From Chthoniobacterales bacterium (GTDB lineage: Bacteria; Verrucomicrobiota; Verrucomicrobiia; Chthoniobacterales; UBA10450): a stretch of DNA of 13,383 bases. The position numbers were made by a program, and so were the translations under genes. The stretch covers positions 1 to 13,383 of the forward strand of contig JACCXA010000175.1 of NCBI GenBank assembly GCA_013697365.1, in the 5' to 3' direction. Position 1 is the first letter of the stretch. Every line of letters starts with the position of its first letter. Below the pieces are notes generated by a model. That model saw only the letters and a list, made by a program, of their open reading frames with translations, was not told the DNA's origin and did not search any database. Of this stretch, positions 5,717-13,320 are shown piece by piece.

Positions 5717-6408
5717 GGCGCGCGTGATGCGCTGGTGGAGGAACCTGCCGCCGGTGGAGCCGGCAGAGCCCCGCCACCGCCGCTTGTTGGCGGGGAGCCC
5801 GGCGGTTCAGCGGCCAAGCGGTACTTCTGCCAATCCTTCACCACAAAATGCCACCACTCCGTCCGCAGTCCGTAGAAACCGGCTCGTCCCATGGCCCGTT
5901 GCAGGGTGCGGAGGTTGTTCCGAATTTGCGGATCAGCCCCGGTATAGCGCAGCATCGCGGCCGGAGTAAAATCATCGAAGTCCGTCGGCATCGCTACGTC
6001 TCGTCCATCCAGGTAAATGAGGGTGGCATCGACTGCGAGACCCCGGGAATGGAGTGAACCGACGCCAGCTGGACTGGCGACGTAGGCCCTATTTTGCGAG
6101 GCGGCCCAAAGCTGATCGTGCGCCTCTCTCGGCCGATAAGCGTCCCAGACTTTTAAGCGAAACCCGCGGACTTGGAGGGCGCTTTGAGCCTGCATGAGGC
6201 GAGCCGCTACCTCCGGCTGAAGCAAGGCTGGCATTTTGGCGGGGTAAATCGGACGGCCCAGCATGTTTTGCGTGCCGGCGTAGCGCAGCTCTACCTCGAT
6301 CGTCGGATCGACATCTTTGATGTCGACGAGGCCGCCCGCGAACGTACCGACCCCGCTCAGGACGATCGAGGCAAAAGGGAGGAGTAGGCTGCGGAACGGT
6401 TGGCTCAT
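5713..6408 (-). CDS. Exported VanX-like D-alanyl-D-alanine dipeptidase (peptidase M15D)
   Basis: This is a 231-residue zinc dipeptidase of the VanX/DdpX type, expected to cleave D-Ala-D-Ala. The motifs seen are 'ELRYAGTQNMLGR', 'VWDAYRP' (R92, substrate/transition-state Arg), 'GSLHSRGLAVD' (zinc ligands H120 and D127) and 'TEWWHF' (catalytic E184, zinc ligand H187). The start is taken at ATG 6408 because 'SQPFRSLLLPFASIVLSGVG' is then a signal peptide. The longer open frame to 6642 lacks similarity and overlaps the upstream gene. An export signal points to periplasmic recycling of wall-derived D-Ala-D-Ala, not to cytoplasmic glycopeptide resistance, and no vanA/vanH is nearby. The tail after about residue 200 is a Pro/Gly/Ser/Ala-rich low-complexity extension. 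It is coupled to the four-TM gene downstream. Confidence 0.88.
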   Translation of the reverse strand: MSQPFRSLLLPFASIVLSGVGTFAGGLVDIKDVDPTIEVELRYAGTQNMLGRPIYPAKMPALLQPEVAARLMQAQSALQVRGFRLKVWDAYRPREAHDQLWAASQNRAYVASPAGVGSLHSRGLAVDATLIYLDGRDVAMPTDFDDFTPAAMLRYTGADPQIRNNLRTLQRAMGRAGFYGLRTEWWHFVVKDWQKYRLAAEPPGSPPTSGGGGALPAPPAAGSSTSASRAP

Positions 6409-6457
6409 CAAGGCAACTTGGATCGTTAGCTGGAGACGTACCGCGGCGCGGCGGTGT

Positions 6458-8329
6458 TCAGTTCCCAGCCATGGTGGGCGTGGGATTCGTCTTTGCAACG
6501 CGCTGGAGAAGAAGTCGAGCACCATTCTCCGGCAGATCGAAGCGGATTTCGACTCCGCTTCCCTGCGTGGTGACATCTGGCGGTAGCACGTAAAGGAGCA
6601 ACTCCGAATCCTGTAAGCGCAGCCAGCGTGCCGGGTCATCACGCACCTGCTGCGCCAGTTCTTCCGCCGCTGTATCGGATTTCAGCTTCAAGATGATCCG
6701 TCCTTTCACTGGGTTCCCCAGGGTGACGCCGAGCCCGAGGATTTGTGCGGCATCCAGCAGTTCCCTCGGGAAAATCGGACCGAAGTAGCGCGACAGGTTT
6801 GGCGGGTCGCTCGAGATCAGGCGCACGGCAGTCTCCTGATCAAGGGCTTGAAACTGGTCGAAGAGGGGGCCGGTGATTTTTAGATCCTGCTTGATGCCGA
6901 GACGCACTCGGACCAGTTCTTCGACCTCCGCCGGCGCGCCCACGGCCAATGTCCGCGGTCCGACTCGAGCTAGGGCGAAGTCCGGTCGCAACCAAATCGG
7001 CAGCCCTCCGATCGGGCGCCGTTCGTAGCCCTGTCCCTGCTCCACTGAATGCAGGACCGGCGATACATCCGCTTTTGCTTGCACCAGGGTGAACTCGCGC
7101 AGAGCCCCGCTACTGCCGGTCGTCATGCCGCGGGTCACCCGGACTGCATCGCGGGCCAGATTAAGCACCGGAGTGCGCTGCGCATTGGCGGTCAAGCCGG
7201 ACCAGATAATCTGCCATTCTTCGGATTGCTCCCTTTCCCAGCGCTTCGCCAGATCATCTTTTTGCAGCTGTTGGGTATTGACCGAAAGAATCGCTTCCGT
7301 GTCGTGCGGGAGCCATTCTCGTTTCGACGGCGATTGGAAAACGAGGAGGAGGATAATGGCGAGTAAGACAAAGACCGACAGGATGCTGAAATAGAATTTC
7401 CGCAGCTCCTGCTTGTCGATCTGACTGGAGAGAATGGCCAGCTCAGCCTTGTGTTCGGAATGTTTTGTGACTGCCGAGCGGTGGCGATTCACGTCTTCGA
7501 GCAGATGCGGCGCGTTCGGCGGGGCAATGCCCTGCGTGCCAAGGTGGCGTCCAATATTCAAATAAGCCGGATTCTTGCGTTCCTCGACGGTCTGGTGATG
7601 GGTGCGTGCCTCCTTCAAAGCCTCCTGTTGTGCTCGAGCGCTCTCGTTCAGCGTCCGATCGCGCGCCTCGAAATCGCTTCGAATTTTCGAGATCCGTTTT
7701 TCGATCTCGTCCAGGGCTGCTTCTTCAGCGTTCAACCGTTCTTTTGCCTGTCGGCAAGCGTCCGCGCTGCCGAGCCGCGCCCGGGACATCTCTTCACGTT
7801 GCTGCGGCAGATGGGCGCGCTTCGCACTCAGGCTGGCAGTCTGCTCATCGAGATCATCCGGGGGAGGGACCTGCGCCTGGAGCTCGTTCAATTTGCGTAA
7901 CAATTCGCGGTCCGCCGCATCGTTATCCTGGAGCCGGCGCTCGACGCCGGAGAGTTCGCGATCGCAAAGTTCGGCCACCGATTTGGCTTCGCTGCGCCGT
8001 TGCAGAAGCGGCTTCTTCTCTTCCTCGAACGCGGCCAGTCCATTGGCCTGTTCGTTCGCACTTTGCTGCCTTTCCAGCTCGATCTGCTTGATCCCTTCCT
8101 CGATTTGCGAGATGCGCACGCCCACCTCCCGCTGCTCCTGTTCGAGCTTTTTCAGCGCGACGATTTCATTGCGCACCTCCGGGAAATTAACGGCCTGGTC
8201 GCACCCCTCCCGGCCGAGCGCGATTTCACACTTTTGCAGCACGCGCTTCTCATGGCGCAACGCCATGCGCGTCTTCTGGCGGCGGACCTTCAAGCCGATC
8301 TCGCGCAACCCAGTTCGGATGAAGCTCAC
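6458..8329 (-). CDS. Long coiled-coil, single-TM protein with a large C-terminal beta-rich domain; function unknown
   Basis: The product has 623 residues from the GTG at 8329. Residues about 50-310 are highly charged (E/K/R/Q with regular Leu/Ile) and predicted coiled coil, broken by 'QVPPPDDLDEQ' near 155-165. A motif follows, 'NPAYLNIGRHLGTQGIAPPN' (about 253-272). One TM helix (about 312-331, 'FYFSILSVFVLLAIILLLVF') comes next, and then a domain of about 290 residues starting 'WLPHDTEAILSVNTQQL'. With the N-terminus cytoplasmic, that domain would be outside the membrane. An upstream TTG (8335) is an alternative start, and neither has a clear Shine-Dalgarno. I do not recognise a named family. 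The gene ends 49 bp before the dipeptidase, in the same orientation. By layout it could be a cell-envelope scaffold or sensor, which is inference only. Confidence 0.75.
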   Translation of the reverse strand: MSFIRTGLREIGLKVRRQKTRMALRHEKRVLQKCEIALGREGCDQAVNFPEVRNEIVALKKLEQEQREVGVRISQIEEGIKQIELERQQSANEQANGLAAFEEEKKPLLQRRSEAKSVAELCDRELSGVERRLQDNDAADRELLRKLNELQAQVPPPDDLDEQTASLSAKRAHLPQQREEMSRARLGSADACRQAKERLNAEEAALDEIEKRISKIRSDFEARDRTLNESARAQQEALKEARTHHQTVEERKNPAYLNIGRHLGTQGIAPPNAPHLLEDVNRHRSAVTKHSEHKAELAILSSQIDKQELRKFYFSILSVFVLLAIILLLVFQSPSKREWLPHDTEAILSVNTQQLQKDDLAKRWEREQSEEWQIIWSGLTANAQRTPVLNLARDAVRVTRGMTTGSSGALREFTLVQAKADVSPVLHSVEQGQGYERRPIGGLPIWLRPDFALARVGPRTLAVGAPAEVEELVRVRLGIKQDLKITGPLFDQFQALDQETAVRLISSDPPNLSRYFGPIFPRELLDAAQILGLGVTLGNPVKGRIILKLKSDTAAEELAQQVRDDPARWLRLQDSELLLYVLPPDVTTQGSGVEIRFDLPENGARLLLQRVAKTNPTPTMAGN

Positions 8330-8358
8330 GTGCAAACGCTACGCGACCGGTGACATTG

Positions 8359-8379
8359 CCAAAGGGAAACTTGCTTTGG
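8359..8379. repeat. Small hairpin upstream of the coiled-coil gene
   Basis: CCAAAG (8359-8364) and CTTTGG (8374-8379) form a 6-bp stem with a nine-base loop. The hairpin lies in the 5' leader of the minus-strand coiled-coil gene, next to the larger palindrome. It is short enough to be chance. Confidence 0.3.
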
Positions 8380-8382
8380 AGG

Positions 8383-8430
8383 GGAAGCTGCCAGCTCCCG
8401 AGGATAAAGGCGGGAAGCTGGCAGCTTTCC
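8383..8430 (-). terminator. Long imperfect palindrome between acs and the coiled-coil gene (terminator-like)
   Basis: GGAAGCTGCCAGCTCCC (8383-8399) and GGGAAGCTGGCAGCTTTCC (8412-8430) pair over a 12-bp perfect core plus flanking GC pairs with two one-base bulges, around a 12-base loop. The palindrome lies just past the acs stop (8441), where a terminator for the minus-strand acs transcript would be. It lacks a following U-tract, so it may act as a factor-assisted terminator, an mRNA-stabilising hairpin or a repeat element. Each arm (AGCTG-S-CAGCT) is itself nearly palindromic, which is unusual for a simple terminator. Confidence 0.5.
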
Positions 8431-8440
8431 TAAACAGTGC

Positions 8441-10384
8441 TCACTCGTCGGCGCTTAGCTTCGCGAGAACGTTGAAATCCTCCAGCGTGCTCGTATCGCC
8501 GGTCACAGTATTGCCGCTCGCGATTTCCTTCAGAAGCCGCCGCATGATCTTGCCACTCCGCGTCTTGGGCAGCGCTTCCGCGAACCGAACCTCATCCGGC
8601 TTCGCAATCGCACCGATATGCTTGCCGACGTGATTGCGCAGTTCGTCCTTCAGCGCCCGCGTCGCCTCCACTCCACTCTTCACCGTCACAAACGCGATCA
8701 CGCCCTGACCCTTCAGCTCATCCGGACGCCCGACAACAGCCGCTTCGGCCACCTTCGGATGGCTGACGAGGGAGCTTTCGATCTCGGAGGTGCCGAGCCG
8801 ATGTCCGGCCACATTCAGGACGTCGTCGATCCGGCCTACGATCCAGAAGTAGCCATCCTTATCGCGGCGCGCGCCGTCGCCGGTCAAATAGCTGCCTTTG
8901 AACTCGCTCCAGTAAGTTTTCTTGTAGCGCTCTTTGTCGCCGTAGATCGTCCGCAACATGGACGGCCAGGGTTGTCGCACGATCAGCTTCCCGCCAATGT
9001 TCGGGCCGACTTCCTGACCAGCTTCGTCCACGATCGCAGCGTCGACTCCGAAGAATGGGAGCGTCGCGCTTCCCGGCTTGGCTGGCACCGCCCCCGGTAG
9101 CGGCGAGATCATGATCGCGCCCGTTTCCGTCTGCCACCACGTGTCGACGATCGGACAGCGTCCACCGCCAATCTTTTCGTGATACCACATCCAGGCCTCG
9201 GGATTGATCGGCTCTCCCACCGAGCCGAGCAGCCGGAGCGAAGAGAGATTGTGCTTCTTCACCCACTCGTCGCCCCAGCGGATAAACGCGCGGATTGCCG
9301 TGGGCGCAGTGTAGAGAATGTTGACGCTGTATTCCTCGATGATGCGCCAAAACCGATCCGGCTCGGGCCAGTTTGGGGCGCCTTCATACATCAGCGTAGT
9401 CGCGCCATTGGCGAGCGGGCCGTAAACGAGATAACTGTGGCCGGTCACCCAGCCTACATCCGCCGTGCACCAATAGACATCGTCGTCGCGCAGATCGAAG
9501 ACGTACTTCGTGGTGGAATAAATTCCGACCAGATAACCGCCGGTCGTGTGCAGGATTCCTTTCGGTTTCCCGGTTGAACCACTCGTGTAGAGAATAAAAA
9601 GCGGATGCTCGCTCTCGAGCTGGGCAGGGGGGCAATTGGCGTCCACATATTCCAGCTCGCGATGCCACCAGACATCGCGGCCTTCCTCGATGTGCACGTC
9701 ATTGCCTGCGCGGCGAAAGACGATCACGCGTTTGACGGAAGTCTCGCCGGTAAGAGCGTCGTCCACGTTCTTTTTCAGCGGCACAATCGTGCCCCGGCGG
9801 TAACCGCCGTCAGCCGTGATGACGGCCACCGCGCCGCAATCAGCGACGCGATCGCGAATGCTGTCCGCGCTGAAGCCGCCGAAAATGACGGAGTGGACGG
9901 CGCCAATCCGCGCACAGCCCAGCATGGCAATGGCAGCCTCGGGGATTGTCGGCATGTAAATAATCACGCGGTCGCCTTTGCGAATGCCATTCCGCTTCAA
10001 GACATTTGCGAAGCGGCAGACATCGCGATGCAGCTGCTGGTAGGTGAGCGTGCGTTTATCACCCGGTTCGCCTTCCCAGAGAATGGCCGCTTTGTTGCGA
10101 TTCGGGCCCGTCAGATGGCGATCGAGACAATTCTCGGAGACGTTCAACTTTCCGCCGACGAACCATTTCGCGAACGGCGCTTTCCATTCCAGGACTGTCT
10201 TCCAAGGCGTTTGCCACACGAGTTCACCCGCTTCCCGCGACCAGAATTTATCCGGCTTCTCGAGCGACTCGCGATGCATCCGCCGGTATTCATTCAGGCT
10301 GCCAATACGCGCGCGTTTCGCGAAGCCTGGCGCCGGCTTGAAGACCCGCTTTTCGATCAGGTGCGACTCGATGTTTTTCTCCAT
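8441..10384 (-). CDS. acs: Acetyl-coenzyme A synthetase (AMP-forming)
   Basis: The 647-residue product is close to the usual Acs length of about 650. It converts acetate, ATP and CoA to acetyl-CoA through acetyl-AMP in the cytoplasm. Visible motifs are the P-loop-like 'YTSGSTGKPKG' (266-276), 'VDTWWQTETG' (413-422), 'LTGDGARRDKDGYFWIVGRI' with 'DDVLNVAGHRLGTSEIES' (hinge and A8 region), and 'LPKTRSGKIMRRLL'. In the last, K612 is the residue regulated by reversible acetylation in studied Acs enzymes. The Trp of WWQTETG favours acetate over longer acids. The start is ATG 10384, where family similarity begins ('EKNIESHLIEKRVF'). The frame stays open to 10552, but that part shows no similarity. 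It is divergent from the DEAD-box gene. Confidence 0.97.
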   Translation of the reverse strand: MEKNIESHLIEKRVFKPAPGFAKRARIGSLNEYRRMHRESLEKPDKFWSREAGELVWQTPWKTVLEWKAPFAKWFVGGKLNVSENCLDRHLTGPNRNKAAILWEGEPGDKRTLTYQQLHRDVCRFANVLKRNGIRKGDRVIIYMPTIPEAAIAMLGCARIGAVHSVIFGGFSADSIRDRVADCGAVAVITADGGYRRGTIVPLKKNVDDALTGETSVKRVIVFRRAGNDVHIEEGRDVWWHRELEYVDANCPPAQLESEHPLFILYTSGSTGKPKGILHTTGGYLVGIYSTTKYVFDLRDDDVYWCTADVGWVTGHSYLVYGPLANGATTLMYEGAPNWPEPDRFWRIIEEYSVNILYTAPTAIRAFIRWGDEWVKKHNLSSLRLLGSVGEPINPEAWMWYHEKIGGGRCPIVDTWWQTETGAIMISPLPGAVPAKPGSATLPFFGVDAAIVDEAGQEVGPNIGGKLIVRQPWPSMLRTIYGDKERYKKTYWSEFKGSYLTGDGARRDKDGYFWIVGRIDDVLNVAGHRLGTSEIESSLVSHPKVAEAAVVGRPDELKGQGVIAFVTVKSGVEATRALKDELRNHVGKHIGAIAKPDEVRFAEALPKTRSGKIMRRLLKEIASGNTVTGDTSTLEDFNVLAKLSADE

Positions 10385-10566
10385 AAGGGGGTGGCGCAGC
10401 TTCCGGCTTGGACCCGTTCGACTGCAAGCGAGAAGCTCACCGCTATCTTGAAATTGCCAGCTATAGGTAGTCAAAGGCCGCACGATACCGCAGCAGAAGT
10501 TGTTTCCTGTGTCCATCGTGTCTAAAAACCCGATCCTATCGCTTCCACGCATGCTCTAGTTAGCGG
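10385..10566. promoter_or_regulatory. Divergent intergenic region between acs and the DEAD-box helicase gene
   Basis: These 182 bp separate the two start codons and should contain both promoters. The best minus-strand candidate for acs is TTGACT (plus-strand 10469-10474) with a poor -10 match, CAAGAT, 18 bp downstream (10445-10450). I found no good plus-strand pair for the helicase. Minus-strand translation of this stretch is open but looks like chance. No riboswitch or conserved leader was recognised. Confidence 0.35.
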
Positions 10567-12282
10567 ATGCAGAAGAAACTCTTCGTGGAGCTCGGCCTCG
10601 CGCCTGAAATCCTGAAGGCCGTCGAGCGCATGGGTTTCGAAGAGGCGACGCCTATTCAGTCCGCCGCCATCCCGGTGTTGCTCGGAGGCGGCGATGTGGT
10701 CGGCCAATCCCAAACCGGCTCTGGCAAAACCGCGGCGTTCGGCATTCCCGCTATCCAGGCTGTCGACACCGGCTTGCGCGCGCCGCAGGTCATCATCCTT
10801 TGCCCCACGCGCGAGCTCGTCGTGCAGGTGGCCGAAGAGATCGCGAAACTCGCCTTCTTCAAGCGCGGCCTGCGCGAACTGCCCATCTATGGCGGGCAAT
10901 CCTACGAGCGCCAATTCCGCGGCTTGAGCGCCGGCGCGCACATCATCATCGGCACTCCCGGGCGCGTCATGGACCATCTGGAGCGCAAAAGCCTCCGGCT
11001 CGATCAGATCAAATTGGTGGTCCTCGATGAGGCCGACCGCATGCTCGACATGGGCTTCGTCGATGACATCAAGACCATTCTGCGCGAAGTGCCCGCCGCG
11101 CGGCAGACCGTCTTCTTCTCGGCGACGATCCCGCGACCGATCCAGGAGCTGATCAAAACATTCACGCGCAACCCGGTGAATGTGCGCATGGAAGAGCAGG
11201 CTCTCACCGTCCCCGCGATCGAGCAGATTTATTATGAAGTCGATCGCCGCTCCAAACTCGAGGTTCTCTGCCGGCTGATCGATCTCGAGGATGTGAAGCT
11301 CGCGATCATTTTCTGCGCGACCAAAATGATGGTCGATGAGCTGACCGAGCATCTTATCGCGCGCGGCTACAGCGCCGACAAACTCCATGGCGACATGACG
11401 CAGGCCATGCGCGAGCGTGTCATGGGGCGGTTCCGCAAACGCGCGATTGAAATACTGGTCGCCACTGATGTTGCGGCGCGCGGGCTCGACGTCGACGACA
11501 TCGAAGTTGTCTTCAACTACGACCTCCCGCACGACGGTGAAGATTACGTCCATCGGATTGGTCGGACCGGCCGCGCCGGCAAAGGAGGGAAGGCCGTCAC
11601 CTTTGTGGCCGGGCGCGAAATTTACCGGCTCGAAAACATCCAGCGTTTCACCAAGAGCCGGATTCGACGCGCGAAAATTCCGTCTGCCGAAGAAGTGGAA
11701 GGAAAACGCGCGACCGCTTTTGCAGAAGCGTTACGCGAGACCCTCGAGAAGGGAGAATACAAACGCCACGACGAGTTGCTTGATCAACTCCTGGAGCAGA
11801 ACCATTCGCCCACCGACATCGCGTCCGCCCTCATTCACTTGTTAGGCGAAGACAAACCGCGGACCGGTCAGACAATCCCGGAAGACCGCGGCGCCGCGAC
11901 ACGAAACTTCCCCGACCCCGGCGCGCGAGGAAGACGCGAGCGCGGCCGAGACGAACAGGAATCACCGCGGCGTCCGAGAAGCGAACCGCGCGAGCCGTCT
12001 GGTCCGCGCGAAGAGGCGGGAACGGTTTCGCACGAGGCCGGCATGGTCCGCCTCGCCTTCAACGTCGGCCGTGCCCATCAAGTGCAGCCCGGCGACTTCG
12101 TCGGCGTCATCGCCGGCGTGACGGCGATTCCAAAAGGCGAGATCGGAGCGATTCATTTACAGGCCACCAAAACCCTCGTAGACGTCGCGGAAGCGAGAGT
12201 GGCTCTTGTGCTGAAGAAGCTGAACGGCATTCAGTTTAAAGGCCGGAAGCTGGCCGTTCGACTCGCCGCGCCCAAAGCCTGA
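10567..12282 (+). CDS. deaD: DEAD-box ATP-dependent RNA helicase (CsdA/DeaD type)
   Basis: The 571-residue product has all DEAD-box motifs in order: Q motif 'GFEEATPIQ' (23-31), motif I 'SQTGSGKT' (48-55), Ia 'PTRELV' (80-85), 'TPGR' (130-133), II 'VLDEAD' (152-157), III 'SAT' (185-187), V 'ATDVAARGLDV' (299-309) and VI 'HRIGRTGRAG' (329-338). A CsdA-like region (about 370-430) is followed by an Arg/Glu/Pro/Gly-rich linker (about 440-487). A DbpA/CsdA-like RNA-binding fold (about 491-568) then begins 'MVRLAFNVGRAHQVQPGDFV'. The enzyme unwinds structured RNA. Relatives work in ribosome assembly, mRNA turnover and cold growth. The C-terminal domain makes RhlE an unlikely label. A GNAT gene follows after 12 bp. 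Confidence 0.94.
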   Translation: MQKKLFVELGLAPEILKAVERMGFEEATPIQSAAIPVLLGGGDVVGQSQTGSGKTAAFGIPAIQAVDTGLRAPQVIILCPTRELVVQVAEEIAKLAFFKRGLRELPIYGGQSYERQFRGLSAGAHIIIGTPGRVMDHLERKSLRLDQIKLVVLDEADRMLDMGFVDDIKTILREVPAARQTVFFSATIPRPIQELIKTFTRNPVNVRMEEQALTVPAIEQIYYEVDRRSKLEVLCRLIDLEDVKLAIIFCATKMMVDELTEHLIARGYSADKLHGDMTQAMRERVMGRFRKRAIEILVATDVAARGLDVDDIEVVFNYDLPHDGEDYVHRIGRTGRAGKGGKAVTFVAGREIYRLENIQRFTKSRIRRAKIPSAEEVEGKRATAFAEALRETLEKGEYKRHDELLDQLLEQNHSPTDIASALIHLLGEDKPRTGQTIPEDRGAATRNFPDPGARGRRERGRDEQESPRRPRSEPREPSGPREEAGTVSHEAGMVRLAFNVGRAHQVQPGDFVGVIAGVTAIPKGEIGAIHLQATKTLVDVAEARVALVLKKLNGIQFKGRKLAVRLAAPKA

Positions 12283-12294
12283 GGACAGAGCGAG

Positions 12295-12804
12295 ATGGCT
12301 TTTGATCTGCAACCCACGTTGGGAGGCGAGCTCCTGCAGATCCGACCCCTTCGGCCAGAAGATTGGGGTGACCTCTATGCAGTCGCTTCAGATCCGCTCA
12401 TTTGGGAACAACATCCAAACAATGACCGCTACAAAGAAGAGGTCTTCAGGGAGTTTTTCCGCGTGGCCATGGATTCGGGCGGCGCGTTTGTTGTCATCGA
12501 TAACAAAGACGGCCGCGTCATCGGATCCTCGCGCTTCTACGGCTACGAGGAGGAGAAAAGCGAAGTCGAAATTGGCTGGACGTTCCTGGCCAGATCGCAC
12601 TGGGGCGGAATCTACAACAAGGAACTAAAACAACTCATGCTCCGTCACGCCTTCCGGTTCGTGCAGAGCGTGATCTTCCTCATCGGGCCAAACAATCTCC
12701 GCTCGCAAAAGGCCGTCGAAAAAATCGGCGCCGTCCGCAACGGCTCAAGAATCGACGACACCGGCCGGGAAAGCTTCGTCTTCCGCCTTACCGCTTCACC
12801 TTAG
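12295..12804 (+). CDS. GNAT-family N-acetyltransferase (RimJ/RimL-like)
   Basis: The 169-residue single GNAT domain starts with 'LLQIRPLRPEDWGDLYAVAS', 'DPLIWEQHP', the typical opening of the RimJ/RimL-like branch. It continues with the central strands 'AFVVIDNKDGRVIGSSRF' and 'VEIGWTFLARSHWGGIYNKE'. The latter occupies the acetyl-CoA pyrophosphate-binding position, but the R/Q-x-x-G-x-G/A signature is degenerate. The end is 'NLRSQKAVEKIGAVRNG', the usual N-x-x-S-x-x-(hydrophobic)-E-K-x-G motif. The substrate is unknown. Branch members acetylate protein N-termini, small amines or antibiotics. ATG 12295 is 12 bp after the helicase stop, with a weak GAGG upstream, so the two are probably co-transcribed. 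Confidence 0.88.
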   Translation: MAFDLQPTLGGELLQIRPLRPEDWGDLYAVASDPLIWEQHPNNDRYKEEVFREFFRVAMDSGGAFVVIDNKDGRVIGSSRFYGYEEEKSEVEIGWTFLARSHWGGIYNKELKQLMLRHAFRFVQSVIFLIGPNNLRSQKAVEKIGAVRNGSRIDDTGRESFVFRLTASP

Positions 12805-12823
12805 TCGGCACGCCATTCGCGTT

Positions 12824-12847
12824 CGATGCGGATCGTCAATTGCATCG
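12824..12847. repeat. Short hairpin between the GNAT and permease genes
   Basis: CGATGC (12824-12829) and GCATCG (12842-12847) can form a 6-bp stem with a 12-base loop in the 63-bp gap after the GNAT stop. There is no T-tract. It could be a weak terminator or chance. Confidence 0.25.
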
Positions 12848-12867
12848 GCACAGTCTAATCCTCGTGG

Positions 12868-13293
12868 ATGAACAATTCATCCTGGTTCAATACCTTCGCC
12901 AAAGCCGCCGCGCGCGTCAGCGGTCGGCCAGTCACCTTCAGCCTCGCGCTCGCCGTTATCATAGCGTGGGCGGTGAGCGGCCCACTCTTCGCCTTCAGCG
13001 ATACCTGGCAACTGGTCATCAACACCAGCACCACCATCGTCACCTTCCTCATGGTGTTCCTTATTCAAAACACCCAGAACCGCGACAGCGAAGCCGTGCA
13101 GATCAAGCTCGACGAGCTGATTCGCGCCACCAAAGGAGCCCACACCGCGCTGCTCGATCTCGAAGAGCTGGACGACAAGCACCTCGCCTCGATTAAACGG
13201 TGTTACGAGGCGATTGCACAAAGATCACGCGCAGAATTAAGGAAGGGAAAGAAGGACACCGGCACACCTTTCGTCCACTTCGACACCGATTGA
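12868..13293 (+). CDS. Low-affinity iron permease-like small membrane protein
   Basis: The 141-residue product has two TM helices (about 22-43 and 47-67). A conserved amphipathic segment follows, 'FLIQNTQNRDSEAVQIKLDE' with 'LIRATKGAHTALLDLEELDD', which is the hallmark of the bacterial Fe2+ low-affinity permease (Fet4-like) family. Bacterial members are short two-TM proteins, about one quarter of yeast Fet4, so this length is normal. Their transport role is inferred from yeast and has little direct proof in bacteria. The C-terminus is basic, then polar. The start at ATG 12868 agrees with the beginning of family similarity. It lies 63 bp after the GNAT gene and may have its own promoter. Confidence 0.85.
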   Translation: MNNSSWFNTFAKAAARVSGRPVTFSLALAVIIAWAVSGPLFAFSDTWQLVINTSTTIVTFLMVFLIQNTQNRDSEAVQIKLDELIRATKGAHTALLDLEELDDKHLASIKRCYEAIAQRSRAELRKGKKDTGTPFVHFDTD

Positions 13294-13320
13294 AGAGGCC
13301 CCCCCTGCATTCAAAGTTTT

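Noticed and set aside
5713..6408. Glycopeptide-resistance (vanX) cassette
   Set aside because: No vanA ligase, vanH dehydrogenase or vanRS genes are nearby, and the enzyme carries an export signal, unlike cytoplasmic VanX. A housekeeping role is more likely.
6409..6642. In-frame upstream extension of the VanX-like dipeptidase (78 more residues)
   Set aside because: It overlaps the end of the coiled-coil gene and shows no similarity to M15D proteins. The internal ATG at 6408 gives a clean signal peptide.
7602..8633. Long plus-strand open frame (343 codons) opposite the coiled-coil gene
   Set aside because: It is Ser/Arg/Cys-rich with no domain logic, typical of the antisense of a Glu/Arg/Lys-rich coiled-coil gene in high-GC DNA.
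9605..10525. Plus-strand open frame of about 306 codons opposite acs
   Set aside because: It is antisense to a well-supported Acs, composition is non-protein-like and no motif is visible.
10385..10552. In-frame upstream extension of acetyl-CoA synthetase (56 more residues)
   Set aside because: Family similarity begins at the ATG at 10384, the extension is unlike any Acs N-terminus, and it would use up the divergent promoter region.
10522..11553. Minus-strand open frame of 343 codons opposite the DEAD-box helicase
   Set aside because: It is a shadow of the helicase gene: Asp/His/Arg-rich antisense translation without recognisable motifs.
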